A DNA stretch of 64,000 nucleotides, from positions 1,435,922-1,499,921 of the forward strand of contig NZ_CP048289.1 in the NCBI RefSeq assembly GCF_014084105.1. The letters are read 5' to 3'. A program made the translations under genes and the position numbers. Origin of the DNA: Streptacidiphilus sp. P02-A3a. GTDB lineage: Bacteria > Actinomycetota > Actinomycetes > Streptomycetales > Streptomycetaceae. Positions 25,540 through 33,989 of the stretch are shown here, piece by piece. The notes below the pieces were generated by a model. The model made no database searches and was not told where the DNA came from. It was given only the letters and a program-made list of their open reading frames with translations. The first letter of the stretch is position 1. The number at the start of each line of letters is the position of its first letter.

Positions 25540-25642
25540 GCGCGACGCCAAGGTCGCGTACGGACTGCGCCGGAACGCTTCGGCGCCGGTGCCGCCGCTC
25601 GTAGATTCCAGGCGAGCGGTGGAGAACCGGAGCGGAGAGGGA

Positions 25643-26272
25643 GTGGCGTCGGTGGCTGAGTTGCCGGGCCGGGTGGTGGTGGGGGTCAGCGGATCGCTGG
25701 GCAGTCTCGCTGCCCTGCGCCGCGCGGTGGACGAGGCCAGGCGGTCCCAGCGGCTGCTGCTGCCGCTGCTCGCGTGGACCCCGCCCGGCGGCGAGGGGAG
25801 CTACCGGCGGGCGCCCTGCCCGCAGTTGGCGAAGGTCTGGGAGGACACCGCGGTCGAGCGGCTGCTCACCGCGTTCGAGGAGGGCCTGGGCGGGCGGCCC
25901 ACCGACCTGCCAGTACAGCCGATGGTGGTCAGGGCGGAAGCGGGCTATGCGCTCTGCGACGTCGCCGACCGCCCGGCCGACCTGCTGGTGGTCGGCACGG
26001 GTCGGCGAGGGGCGCTGACCCGGCTGGCCCATGCCGGGGTGAGCCGCTATGTGCTGGCGCACGCCGTCTGCCCGGTGCTGGCGGTGCCGCCGCCGCGGCT
26101 GCCGCACGGCGCGGCCCGGGCACTGCGCCGGCTGGACCCGGCGGACTTCGGCGGCCGGGCGCAGGCCCTGGCCGGTCCGGTGGAGGGCCGGGGCGGCAGG
26201 CTGCCGGCGGTGGGGCGGGACCGGCGTCCGGCGCCGGAGTCCGAGCGGCGCCGGGGGTCAGACGCGGGCTGA
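25643..26272 (+). CDS. Universal stress protein family protein
   Basis: A 209-residue single USP domain (about 8-150): the first strand VVVGVSGSLGSLAALRRAVDEA carries the family pattern, and LLVVGTGRRGALTRL with VCPVLAVP forms the ATP-binding Gly motif (G-x2-G-x9-G-S/T), with Ser in GVSRYV. An Arg-rich, probably disordered tail of about 55 residues follows. USP proteins modulate partners under stress; a USP domain also occurs in the neighbouring KdpD and KimA-like proteins. The GTG at 25643 follows GGAGAGGG; a GTG 9 bp later is equally possible. The 3' end overlaps the opposite gene by 15 bp. Confidence 0.8.
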   Translation: MASVAELPGRVVVGVSGSLGSLAALRRAVDEARRSQRLLLPLLAWTPPGGEGSYRRAPCPQLAKVWEDTAVERLLTAFEEGLGGRPTDLPVQPMVVRAEAGYALCDVADRPADLLVVGTGRRGALTRLAHAGVSRYVLAHAVCPVLAVPPPRLPHGAARALRRLDPADFGGRAQALAGPVEGRGGRLPAVGRDRRPAPESERRRGSDAG

Positions 26273-27076
26273 CCCGGCCAGCGGCCTGGCGAGCGGCCTG
26301 GCGAGGGGCCTGGCCAGGGGGCGTGCGGCGGCCTGCGGACGGGCCTGCGGGCGTGCTTCCGGACGGGCCTCGGGACGGGCCTCCGGCTCGGTCAGGGGCC
26401 CGGTCAGCGGCCTGGCGGTGCGGGCCCGCTGGTAGAGGTAGTCCACCACCGGCACCGTGCCGGGCACACCGCCGTTCGCCAGGAACGGCGAGGTCCGGTA
26501 GCGGCCGCCGACGATCACGCTCGGCATCTCGTGCACGTCGTACTGCTCGCGCAGTGCCGGAGCGGCCTGGGTCTCCTGGTTGACCTCGGGCGAGTCGTAG
26601 GCCGCGCGGAAGGCGTCCGCGTCCAGTCCCTGCTCGGCGGCCCAGTCGGCGGCGGCGTCCACGGTCGTGAGGTCGCGCTGCTCGTCGCGGACCGCGTGGA
26701 AGACCGGGATGGCCAGCTGCTGGGCCACGCCGAGCCGGTCGAGGGTGTAGTAGAGCCGCGCGTACGCCAGCATGACCGGCGTGTCGGACCAGGCGGCGGG
26801 GATGCGCAGGACGTGCACCGGCGGGCTCTGCCGCGCCGCCCAGTCGTCCAGCGGCGTCTCCAGCTGGTACGAGTGCTTGCAGTTGTACCAGAAGACCTCG
26901 ACCACCTGGTCCCTGGGCGCCTGCGCCACGGGGTGTGCCAGCTGGACGTAGTCGGTGCCCTCGCGGGGCGCCGGGGAGGCGAGCCCGGGCGGCGCCTGGA
27001 ACGCGAGGACGGTGGTGGCGAGGCTGAGCGCCGCGCACATACGGAGCAGTGACTGCTTGAACGGCTTCTGGCTCAT
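26258..27076 (-). CDS. DsbA-like thioredoxin-fold protein with CxxS site
   Basis: A 272-residue exported protein. The signal peptide (about 1-34, ending GLASP) precedes a DsbA-type fold: strand VVEVFWYNCKHSY (58-70), helical insertion, and cis-Pro segment HEMPSVIVGGRY (about 206-217). The active site that is CPHC in DsbA reads C66-K-H-S69, so the second cysteine is replaced by serine. A CxxS protein cannot donate disulfides in the usual way but can act as a reductase/isomerase or glutathionylation-type partner. The C-terminal 40 residues are repeats of EARP, QARP and LARP encoded by short DNA repeats. The ATG at 27076 follows GGAAGG. Confidence 0.75.
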   Translation of the reverse strand: MSQKPFKQSLLRMCAALSLATTVLAFQAPPGLASPAPREGTDYVQLAHPVAQAPRDQVVEVFWYNCKHSYQLETPLDDWAARQSPPVHVLRIPAAWSDTPVMLAYARLYYTLDRLGVAQQLAIPVFHAVRDEQRDLTTVDAAADWAAEQGLDADAFRAAYDSPEVNQETQAAPALREQYDVHEMPSVIVGGRYRTSPFLANGGVPGTVPVVDYLYQRARTARPLTGPLTEPEARPEARPEARPQARPQAAARPLARPLARPLARPLAGSARV

Positions 27077-27188
27077 GGGGGCACCCTTCCAACAACCGGC
27101 GGAGGGAGCCCCTGGGACACGGCGGCGGGCCCGAGTATTCGCCCGCCCGGAGGACAAGCACCGGGCGGGGGCGAGGGCGGGCCGCCCG

Positions 27189-27878
27189 TCAGCCGCCGGT
27201 GCTGCTGCTGGAGGCGGGCGGCGCGATGATGGTGTGGATGCCCCAGTCGAAGTACATGACTCCGGAGATGACCAGGCCGATGATGCCGAGCCCGAGCGCG
27301 GCCCAGGCGACGGCGCGGGCCCAGCCCGGCATCGGCCGCGCGGCCAGGAAGTATCCGCCGATCAGCACGCCGAGGCCGATGACGACGGCGCCGATGGCGA
27401 AGAAGCCGTTGATCATCGCCACCCGGTGCCAGGGCGTGGCGTACTCGGCGGAGATCACCTGGGCGCTGGACTTGCCGCTGGACGCGATGCTGCCGATCAG
27501 CTGCTGCCGCTCGTAGACGACGTTGCTGACCCAGGTACCGGTGATCGAGGCCAGGCCGAGGGCGCCGGCGGCGATGGCGAAGGCTCCGCCGACCACGCCC
27601 TTGGAGGTCTCGCCCTGGGTCAGGGCATCGAGCTCGTCGTCGGTGAGGTCGGCCGGGTCCTTGTCCTCGGGGCTGAGCTGCTCGTGCGGACGCGGGGTCC
27701 AGACCGGCGCGGCGGGCTTGAAGCCCTCTTCGGTCTTGGTCAGAGCCGTGGTGGCGGAGCCGGTGGCGGCCGCGGCGGCGGCGAGTGCGACCGTGGGGTC
27801 GGCGACGGCGGGGTCGGCGGCTATACCGGCCCGGGGGTCGACCGGCTGTGAGTTGTCTGCGGGGTCTGTGGTGGACAT
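27189..27878 (-). CDS. Conserved-type membrane protein of unknown function
   Basis: A 229-residue protein I do not recognise. An Ala-rich and then acidic cytoplasmic N terminus (about 90 residues, ending DLTDDELDALTQGE) is followed by three hydrophobic segments (about 95-120, 150-175, 182-208) and a short Ser-rich tail. The acidic stretch before TM1 suggests a protein-interaction region. It is monocistronic; the ATG at 27878 has AGGGTG upstream, and the gene is divergent from accB across 267 bp in which I see no RNA element. Confidence 0.6.
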   Translation of the reverse strand: MSTTDPADNSQPVDPRAGIAADPAVADPTVALAAAAAATGSATTALTKTEEGFKPAAPVWTPRPHEQLSPEDKDPADLTDDELDALTQGETSKGVVGGAFAIAAGALGLASITGTWVSNVVYERQQLIGSIASSGKSSAQVISAEYATPWHRVAMINGFFAIGAVVIGLGVLIGGYFLAARPMPGWARAVAWAALGLGIIGLVISGVMYFDWGIHTIIAPPASSSSTGG

Positions 27879-28145
27879 GCGCCGCACCCTAGCTGTGGAT
27901 TGTGAGATCCGGATGAAACTTCCTGAGATCCGCTTTGACGCGTATCCCCAGTTCTGCGGCCATGTGCCAGGTCGACGGGCCAATCCTCCTGTTCAGCTCT
28001 GCCATGGAATCGCGCCAGGTGTTGTACGGAACCGACTGCCTGCTTCTGGGGGTCGGGCTCGTAGGGTCGAAGGGTGAGCTGATCCGCTTTCCCAGCGGCG
28101 TTCCGGTTCGGGTCTGACCTGGGTAGACATGGAGTGCTGAAGAAG

Positions 28146-29765
28146 ATGACCGATCTGCGTGAGGCACCCGAGGCAGTCGACGGCTTCGACGCGGCCCGAT
28201 CGCCGCTGACCGGCACCGACAGCCGGGGGCGGGTGGCGGAGCTGCGGGCCATCCAGGAGTCGGCGCTGGCCGGGCCCAGTGAGCAGGCCACCGAGGCACA
28301 GCACGCCAAGGGGAAGCTGACGGCCCGGGAGCGGATCGCGCTGCTGCTGGACGACGGCTCCTTCAACGAGGTGGAGCCGCTGCGCCGGCACCGGGCGACC
28401 GGGTTCGGCCTGGAGGCGAAGAAGCCCTACTCGGACGGTGTGATCACCGGCTGGGGCGCGGTCCACGGGCGCACGGTGTTCGTGTACGCGCACGACTTCC
28501 GGATCTTCGGTGGCGCGCTGGGCGAGGCCCACGCGCAGAAGATCCACAAGATCATGGATATGGCGATCTCCGCCGGTGCGCCGCTGATCTCGTTGAACGA
28601 CGGCGCCGGGGCCCGGATCCAGGAGGGTGTGACCGCGCTCGCCGGGTACGGCGGGATCTTCCAGCGCAACACCCGCGCCTCCGGTGTGATCCCGCAGATC
28701 AGCGTGATGCTCGGCCCGTGCGCGGGCGGCGCGGCCTACAGCCCGGCGCTGACCGACTTCGTGTTCATGGTCCGTGAGACCTCGCAGATGTTCATCACCG
28801 GTCCGGACGTGGTGCAGGCGGTGACCGGCGAGAAGATCTCGCAGAACGGCCTCGGCGGCGCGGACGTGCACTCCGAGGTGTCCGGGGTCTCCCACTTCGC
28901 GTACGACGACGAGCGCACCTGCCTGGAGGAGGTTCGCTTCCTGCTGTCGATGCTGCCGCAGAACAACCGGGAGACCGCCCCGATCGAGCCGACCGAGGAC
29001 CCGGTGGAGCGCCGCTGCGAGGCGCTGCTGGACCTGGTTCCGGCGGACGGCAACCGGCCGTACGACATGCGCAAGGTGATCGAGGAGATCGCCGACGACG
29101 GCCAGTTCATGGAGATCCACGAGCGCTGGGCGACCAACGTGATCGTGGCGCTGACCCGGCTGGACGGGCAGGTCGTGGGCATCGTCGCGAACCAGCCGCA
29201 GTCACTGGCCGGGGTGCTCGACATCCACGCCTCGGAGAAGGCGGCGCGCTTCGTGCAGATGTGCGACGCGTTCAACATCCCGCTGATCACGCTGCTGGAC
29301 GTGCCCGGCTTCCTGCCCGGTGTGGACCAGGAGCACGGCGGCATCATCCGCCACGGCGCGAAGCTGCTGTACGCGTACTGCAACGCGACGGTGCCGCGGA
29401 TCTCGCTGGTGCTGCGCAAGGCGTACGGCGGCGCCTACATCGTGATGGACTCGCGCAGCGTGGGGACCGACCTGGCGTACGCCTGGCCGACCAACGAGAT
29501 CGCGGTGATGGGCGCCGAGGGCGCGGCCAACGTGATCTTCCGGCGGCAGATCAACGCCGCCGAGGACCCCGAGGCGATGCGGGTGCAGATGGTCAAGCAG
29601 TACAAGGACGAGCTGATGCACCCGTACTACGCCGCCGAGCGCGGTCTGGTGGACGACGTCATCGACCCGGCCGCCACCCGCACCGTGCTGATCCGCGCGC
29701 TGCACATGCTCCGCACCAAGCACGCCGACCTGCCCGCCCGCAAGCACGGCAACCCGCCGCAGTAA
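28146..29765 (+). CDS. accB: Acyl-CoA carboxylase carboxyltransferase beta subunit
   Basis: A 539-residue carboxyltransferase that moves CO2 from biotin to acetyl-, propionyl- or related CoA, giving malonyl/methylmalonyl-CoA for fatty acid and polyketide synthesis. Both crotonase-fold halves are complete, with the oxyanion-hole segments GPCAGGAAYSPALTDF and RKAYGGAYIVM. Ile at the YIVM position (residue 432) matches Streptomyces AccB, whereas propionyl-CoA-specific PccB has Asp there, so broad acetyl-CoA activity is expected. An epsilon subunit follows 66 bp later. The ATG at 28146 is preferred over an in-frame GTG 12 bp earlier because it aligns with known AccB N termini and has GGAG upstream. 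The biotin subunit lies elsewhere. Confidence 0.92.
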   Translation: MTDLREAPEAVDGFDAARSPLTGTDSRGRVAELRAIQESALAGPSEQATEAQHAKGKLTARERIALLLDDGSFNEVEPLRRHRATGFGLEAKKPYSDGVITGWGAVHGRTVFVYAHDFRIFGGALGEAHAQKIHKIMDMAISAGAPLISLNDGAGARIQEGVTALAGYGGIFQRNTRASGVIPQISVMLGPCAGGAAYSPALTDFVFMVRETSQMFITGPDVVQAVTGEKISQNGLGGADVHSEVSGVSHFAYDDERTCLEEVRFLLSMLPQNNRETAPIEPTEDPVERRCEALLDLVPADGNRPYDMRKVIEEIADDGQFMEIHERWATNVIVALTRLDGQVVGIVANQPQSLAGVLDIHASEKAARFVQMCDAFNIPLITLLDVPGFLPGVDQEHGGIIRHGAKLLYAYCNATVPRISLVLRKAYGGAYIVMDSRSVGTDLAYAWPTNEIAVMGAEGAANVIFRRQINAAEDPEAMRVQMVKQYKDELMHPYYAAERGLVDDVIDPAATRTVLIRALHMLRTKHADLPARKHGNPPQ

Positions 29766-29831
29766 CACCAGCGGCACCGAGACCGACCCGTCCGTCCGCC
29801 CCCGTCCGTCCGCAAACCCGAGGAGTACGCA

Positions 29832-30065
29832 GTGGCCACCGCAGTCGCACCCGACGTGAAGCCGATTTCCGCAGACCCTGTGGTCCGCGTGGTCAAGGGC
29901 AAGCTCGCCGATGAGGAACTGGCCGCGCTGACGGCCGTGCTGCTGGCCCGCGCCGCCGGGACCCCGGGCCACGGCGCCAAGCTGGGCACCGGCCGGACGC
30001 AGGCCCGCTGGCAGCGGCCGGAGCGCCGCCCGGACTACCGCTCGCCGGTGAGCTGGCACAGCTGA
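29832..30065 (+). CDS. accE: Acyl-CoA carboxylase epsilon subunit
   Basis: A 77-residue protein with the epsilon-subunit core VVRVVKGKLADEELAALTAV (about 18-37) followed by a basic C terminus with the W..P.RRPDYR-type end. In streptomycetes this small subunit raises the activity of the AccA-AccB complex and is encoded directly after the beta subunit, as here. GTG start preceded by GAGGAG. A long hairpin ends the operon. Confidence 0.88.
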   Translation: MATAVAPDVKPISADPVVRVVKGKLADEELAALTAVLLARAAGTPGHGAKLGTGRTQARWQRPERRPDYRSPVSWHS

Positions 30066-30089
30066 CCGCGGCGGCGGGCAGACGCGGTA

Positions 30090-30124
30090 CGGCGCGGTGA
30101 CACCCGGTGGGTGTCACCGCGCCG
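30090..30124. terminator. Terminator, accE / chitinase (convergent)
   Basis: A perfect 16-bp stem (CGGCGCGGTGACACCC) with a GGT loop lies between the convergent accE and chitinase genes. It can act on both strands. Confidence 0.88.
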
Positions 30125-30177
30125 CTGTCTCCCGGGGTCGCCGGGCGATCACCGGTCAACCGGTGCGCTGAACAGGC

Positions 30178-31515
30178 TCAGCAGGGGCCGTCGTTGGTCC
30201 AGACGCCCGCGACGCCACCGGGGGTGTCGTTCTGGGTCCACCACTTGGCGGTCCACTTGTCACCGTTGTAGCTCACCACCGCGCCGCCGGTGTACGCCGT
30301 GGCCGAGCTCCAGGCCGCGGCGGCGCAGCTGCCGCTGGTGGGGGTCGACGTCGGGGTGGTCGTCGGGGTCGACGTCGGCGTGCCGGTGGGGGTGGACGTC
30401 GGGGTCGAGGTCGGGGTGGACGTCGGCGTCGAGCTGGGGGTGCTGCTCGGCGTCGAGGTGGGGCTGCTCACCGGCGGGGTGGCCCCGGCGAACAGCACGC
30501 TGTACTTGGTGAAGTCCCACGGCTGCTGCGCCACGCTGCTGCAGGTGCCGGAGGTCTGGCCGTTGTTGTCGACCGGGGTGCACGGCTGGTCGCGGTTGAC
30601 CGACCAGTTGGTGTAGCGGGCCAGGCCGACGCTGGTGGCGAAGTTCAGCACGGTCTGGAAGTCCGACTGGTAGAAGTACTCACCGGTGTCGGAGCGGCCG
30701 TTCATCATCGAGATGCCCTCGTGGGCGTACGCCTGGGCGGAGGTCCAGCCGAAGGTGTTCATCAGGATGGTGTTGAACGCCTGGAGCGCGGAGATCTGCG
30801 AGGCGGCGCCGTTGAAGCCACCGTCGAAGGGCATGATCGAGAAGTTGTTGGGGGTGAAGCCGTCGGCCTTCGCCTGGTCGAGCATCTGGGTCCCGAACCA
30901 GCCGGTTCCGGCGGTGGTGCCCGGGGTGGTCACCGAGACGTACAGGCCCGGGTTGGTCTGCTGCAGGATCTGCGCGGCGCCGATCTCGTTGGCGACGGCG
31001 GTGGCGTTCTCGTACTCCGGCTCTTCGAGGTCGAAGTCGATGGCGTGCAGCCCGTACGCCGTGATGACCTGCTGGTACGCGGCGGCGGTGGCGGCGGGGG
31101 TGCCGCAGGCCTGGCCGAGCTTGGTGCCGTTGTAGCCGCCGATGGAGACCGAGACGTCGCCCCCGGCCGCCCGGATGGCCGAGATCATCGGGCCCACGGT
31201 GGTGTCCGTGGACACCGGGTTGGTGCCGTCCCAGGTCGGGGTACAGCCACCGCTGTTGGGGGCCAGGATGAAGGCCAGCTGGAACGCCTTGATACCGGTC
31301 GCGGCCATCACCGCGGTCGGGTTGGGCGGGTTGTTCTGCAGCGGCATCAGATAGGGCGCGGCGGCGTACCAGTTGCTACTCAGGGCGGTGGTGGACGTCG
31401 CCGCCCCGGTGGTGGACGCCTGGGCACTGCCGTCGGCCACCACCGCCAGACCGGTGGCGACCAGCCCGGCTGCGGCGAGCGCGGCCAGGACGCGTGGGGC
31501 TCTGAAGCGGAACAC
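30178..31515 (-). CDS. Secreted chitinase, GH18 with C-terminal CBM5/12
   Basis: A 445-residue secreted enzyme. The signal peptide (1-34, ending AQAS) precedes a GH18 catalytic domain (about 45-335) with the motif AIDFDLEEPE, whose final Glu of DxDxE is the catalytic acid. A Ser/Thr/Pro linker of TPTS repeats (about 350-395) leads to a chitin-binding CBM5/12 module with AYTGGAVVSYNGDKW and a final Cys. Compact GH18 domains of this sort (no insertion domain) usually act as endochitinases. Direct repeats typical of DasR-controlled chitinase promoters lie just upstream. GTG start with GAGGAG. Confidence 0.9.
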   Translation of the reverse strand: MFRFRAPRVLAALAAAGLVATGLAVVADGSAQASTTGAATSTTALSSNWYAAAPYLMPLQNNPPNPTAVMAATGIKAFQLAFILAPNSGGCTPTWDGTNPVSTDTTVGPMISAIRAAGGDVSVSIGGYNGTKLGQACGTPAATAAAYQQVITAYGLHAIDFDLEEPEYENATAVANEIGAAQILQQTNPGLYVSVTTPGTTAGTGWFGTQMLDQAKADGFTPNNFSIMPFDGGFNGAASQISALQAFNTILMNTFGWTSAQAYAHEGISMMNGRSDTGEYFYQSDFQTVLNFATSVGLARYTNWSVNRDQPCTPVDNNGQTSGTCSSVAQQPWDFTKYSVLFAGATPPVSSPTSTPSSTPSSTPTSTPTSTPTSTPTGTPTSTPTTTPTSTPTSGSCAAAAWSSATAYTGGAVVSYNGDKWTAKWWTQNDTPGGVAGVWTNDGPC

Positions 31516-31602
31516 GTCGGAACTCCTCGTGGGGGAGAGGAAAGCTGCATGGTGCGTACGGGGCCCACGATGGAGGAGGTGTCAGCCGGGCGTCAATAGA
31601 AT

Positions 31603-31626
31603 GGACTAGACCTAGGACTAGACCAA
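31603..31626 (-). promoter_or_regulatory. Chitinase operator: tandem 12-bp DasR-like repeats
   Basis: Read on the gene strand, TTGGTCTAGTCC is followed at once by TAGGTCTAGTCC. The unit closely matches the direct repeats known from Streptomyces chitinase promoters and the DasR core TGGTCTAGACCA. A -35-like TTGGTC overlaps the first unit and CATTCT/ATTCTA lies 17-18 bp further, so the repeats cover the promoter itself. Induction by N-acetylglucosamine or chitin products is expected. Confidence 0.8.
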
Positions 31627-31631
31627 TTTTG

Positions 31632-31660
31632 GTTGAACCTCCCTTAAGGAGGCGTTCAAC
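31632..31660 (-). terminator. Hairpin overlapping stop of desulfhydrase gene
   Basis: GTTGAAC-G-CCTCC pairs with GGAGGTTCAAC around a TTAAG loop. The hairpin includes the stop codon of the D-cysteine desulfhydrase-like gene and ends just before the chitinase operator, so it insulates the chitinase promoter from read-through. Confidence 0.7.
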
Positions 31661-32597
31661 CGGCGATCAGGAAGGCCACCGTCGTACCCCGGCGGAGGAT
31701 CCCCTCGCCGAGTCCGGTGAACAGGCCGAACATGGCCTTCGCCTCGTAGCTGAGGTCCAGCGCGATCCCGTGCCGGGTCAGGAAGTCCTGCGCGAACGCG
31801 GTCAGCGCGGGGGTGGTCCGGCCGTAGCCGCCGAAGTGGTGGCCGTCGTCGATACGCCAGTTGCCGGTCCGTCGGCCGAAGGCCGCCAGTTGCAGCGCCG
31901 CGGTCTCCGCCTCCAGCGGTGCGTGCCGCAGGGCGCCGTAGCCGAGCGCGAACTGACGGCTCGTCAAACCTGCTGCCAGTCCGGCGAGAGTCCCGCCGGT
32001 CCCCACCGAGCAGCAGACCACCGATGCCTCGGACTCGGCCAACTCCTGCCCCAGGGAGAGGCATCCGCGTACCCCGGCGGCATTGCTCCCGCCCTCGGGC
32101 ACCACCAGCGCCGGGCCGTGCCGTCGCAGCAGCGGCTCCAGCACCGACGCCGACTCGCGCTGCCGCCAGTCGGCGCGGCCCAGGAAGTCCAACTCCATGC
32201 CCCAGGACGCGGCTTGGGCCAGGGAGGGGTTCAGCGGGCGCCCGCGCAGCTCGTCGCCGCGGACCACACCGACCGTACGCAGCCCGGCGGCCCGCCCGGC
32301 GGCGGCGGTCGCGCGCAGATGGTTGGAGTAGGCGCCGCCGAAGGTCAGTACCGCGCCGAGGCCGGCCGCCCGCGCCTCGACCAGGTTGGGCAGCAGTTTG
32401 CGCCACTTGTTGCCGGGGACGGCCGGGTGCAGCAGGTCGTCCCGCTTCAGCAGCAGCCGCACCCCGGCCCGGCGCAGCCGCTCGTCCGCCAGCTCCTCCA
32501 GCGGCGACTCGGGCAGCGACTCGGGCAGCGCCGCCGCCAGTCCCGGCACACCCGGTGGGCCGGACCGGTCGGGTCCGGCGGGTGGCGCCGGGGTCAT
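31656..32597 (-). CDS. D-cysteine desulfhydrase / ACC deaminase-like PLP enzyme
   Basis: A 313-residue fold-type II PLP enzyme (tryptophan-synthase-beta superfamily). The PLP lysine lies in PGNKWRKLLPNL (about residue 62), the substrate loop in GGAYSNHLRATAAA, and the phosphate cup in VGTGGTLAGLAAG. The family converts D-cysteine to pyruvate, H2S and ammonia, or opens 1-aminocyclopropane-1-carboxylate. The residues near the active site that separate the two activities cannot be judged safely, and the desulfhydrase is the commoner bacterial activity. The ATG overlaps the stop of the flavin-dependent gene upstream (ATGA), so the two form an operon. Confidence 0.82.
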   Translation of the reverse strand: MTPAPPAGPDRSGPPGVPGLAAALPESLPESPLEELADERLRRAGVRLLLKRDDLLHPAVPGNKWRKLLPNLVEARAAGLGAVLTFGGAYSNHLRATAAAGRAAGLRTVGVVRGDELRGRPLNPSLAQAASWGMELDFLGRADWRQRESASVLEPLLRRHGPALVVPEGGSNAAGVRGCLSLGQELAESEASVVCCSVGTGGTLAGLAAGLTSRQFALGYGALRHAPLEAETAALQLAAFGRRTGNWRIDDGHHFGGYGRTTPALTAFAQDFLTRHGIALDLSYEAKAMFGLFTGLGEGILRRGTTVAFLIAG

Positions 32598-33634
32598 CCA
32601 GTCAGCCCGTACGCCTCGGCCACCAGCTGGTACGAGTACTGCCGGGCCTCGTGCCCGTGGACGTTGCTGGTGATCATCAGCTCGTCCGCGCCGGTGCGCC
32701 GCCGCAGCTCCTCCAGGCCCTGCCGGACCTGCGGCACGTCGCCGATCACGATGTTCGCCAGCCAGGCGTCGACGAAGTCCCGCTCGACGTCCGTGTACGG
32801 GTAGTTCTCGGCCTGCTCCGGCGACGGCACCAGGGCCGGCTGGCCGCGCCGCAGCCGGAGCATGGCCAGCGCGCCGGAACCGGCCAGTCGACGGGCCTCG
32901 GCGGGCGTGTCGGCGGCCACCGTGCCGACGCCGATCAGCGCGTACGGCTTGTCCAGTACCTCCGACGGCCGGAACGAATCCCGGTACAGGTCGAGCGCCG
33001 GGACCGTGTTCGCCGCGCTGAAGTGGTGCGCGAAGGCGAACGGCAGCCCCAGCTGCCCGGCCAGCCGGGCGCTGAAGCCGGACGAGCCGAGCAGCCAGAT
33101 CGGCGGCCGACCGGATCCGGGCGCGCTCGCCTGCCCGGGGACCGCCCGCAGCCGCTCGTACGGGTGACCGGGCGGGAAGTCCCCGTCCAGGAAGTGGATC
33201 AGCTCGCCCAGCAGCCGGGGGAAGTCCTCGCCGGTCTCGTCCAGCTGCCCGCGCCGCAGGGCACGCGCGGTCGCCGGGTCGGTGCCGGGCGCCCGGCCAA
33301 GACCCAGGTCGATCCGCCCCGGGTGCAGCGCGTGCAGCGTGCCGAACTGCTCGGCGACCACCAGTGGCGCGTGGTTGGGCAGCATCACGCCGCCGGACCC
33401 GAGCCGGATGGTCCGGGTCGCCGCGGCCAGGTGTGCCAGCAGGACCGCGGGCGCGGAGCTGGCCACCCCGGGCATGCCGTGGTGCTCGGCCACCCAGAAG
33501 CGGTGGAACCCCCAGCCCTCGGCCTTGCGGGCGAGCTCGGTGGTCGCGGCCAGCGCCTCGGTCGGGGTATAGCCGTCGCCGACGGTGGCCAGGTCGAGGA
33601 TCGACAGCGGGGTGGATGCGTCGGCATGGCTCAC
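32594..33634 (-). CDS. LLM-class flavin-dependent oxidoreductase
   Basis: A 346-residue luciferase-like monooxygenase-fold protein. The N-terminal strand SILDLATVGDG, the FWVAEHHGMPGVASSAP segment (about 46-62) and GSGGVMLPNHAPLVVAEQFGTL (about 83-104) are typical of the bacterial group annotated as LLM class flavin-dependent oxidoreductase. Such enzymes use FMNH2 or F420, but no feature here fixes the cofactor or substrate. It is translationally coupled to the D-cysteine desulfhydrase-like gene, which hints at sulfur-compound metabolism (inference). The GTG at 33634 has GGGAG upstream; a TTG 24 bp earlier is less likely. Confidence 0.82.
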   Translation of the reverse strand: MSHADASTPLSILDLATVGDGYTPTEALAATTELARKAEGWGFHRFWVAEHHGMPGVASSAPAVLLAHLAAATRTIRLGSGGVMLPNHAPLVVAEQFGTLHALHPGRIDLGLGRAPGTDPATARALRRGQLDETGEDFPRLLGELIHFLDGDFPPGHPYERLRAVPGQASAPGSGRPPIWLLGSSGFSARLAGQLGLPFAFAHHFSAANTVPALDLYRDSFRPSEVLDKPYALIGVGTVAADTPAEARRLAGSGALAMLRLRRGQPALVPSPEQAENYPYTDVERDFVDAWLANIVIGDVPQVRQGLEELRRRTGADELMITSNVHGHEARQYSYQLVAEAYGLTG

Positions 33635-33814
33635 GGTGGTCTGCTCCCGTACGGACAAACGGATCGGACACCTGGTGCCAACCCGATCGCCCCCGGGTCT
33701 GTTCCCGCAGCCCCCGGATTCCCAGCCGCCCCGGCGGTGGTCACCAGCACCTCCCCAGGTCAGGTATTATTTCTGTCGTGCCCAGGCGGGAAGCAGCAAG
33801 GCCAGGCACGAGAG

Positions 33815-33888
33815 GCGCCGCTAGCTCAGTTGGTTAGAGCAGCTGACTCTTAATCAGCGGGTCCGGGGTTCGAGTCCCTGGCGGCGCA
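33815..33888 (+). tRNA. tRNA-Lys (CTT)
   Basis: A 74-nt cloverleaf with acceptor GCGCCGC paired to GCGGCGC, the D-arm GCTCAGTTGGTTAGAGC, and anticodon stem GCTGA/TCAGC with loop CTCTTAA, so anticodon CTT (lysine, AAG). The T arm contains GGTTCGAGTCC, and the discriminator is A. CCA is not encoded. An identical copy in opposite orientation lies at 55.1 kb. Confidence 0.97.
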
Positions 33889-33910
33889 CCGTGGACAGGT
33901 AGTGCGATCT

Positions 33911-33938
33911 GGGCCTTCTCCCTTCGGGGAGGGGGCCC
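33911..33938 (+). terminator. Terminator of tRNA-Lys
   Basis: GGGCC-TTCTCCC pairs with GGGAGGGGGCCC around a TTCG tetraloop and is followed by GTTTCGTTTTT, a true T-run. It starts 22 bp after the tRNA. Confidence 0.88.
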
Positions 33939-33989
33939 GTTTCGTTTTTCGGCCTCGTTCCGCGGATCCCGGCGGGTTCCGCGCGGGCG

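Noticed and set aside
27935-28117. 60-codon frame in the accB leader
   Set aside because: No ribosome binding site and mixed third-base composition; nothing recognisable.
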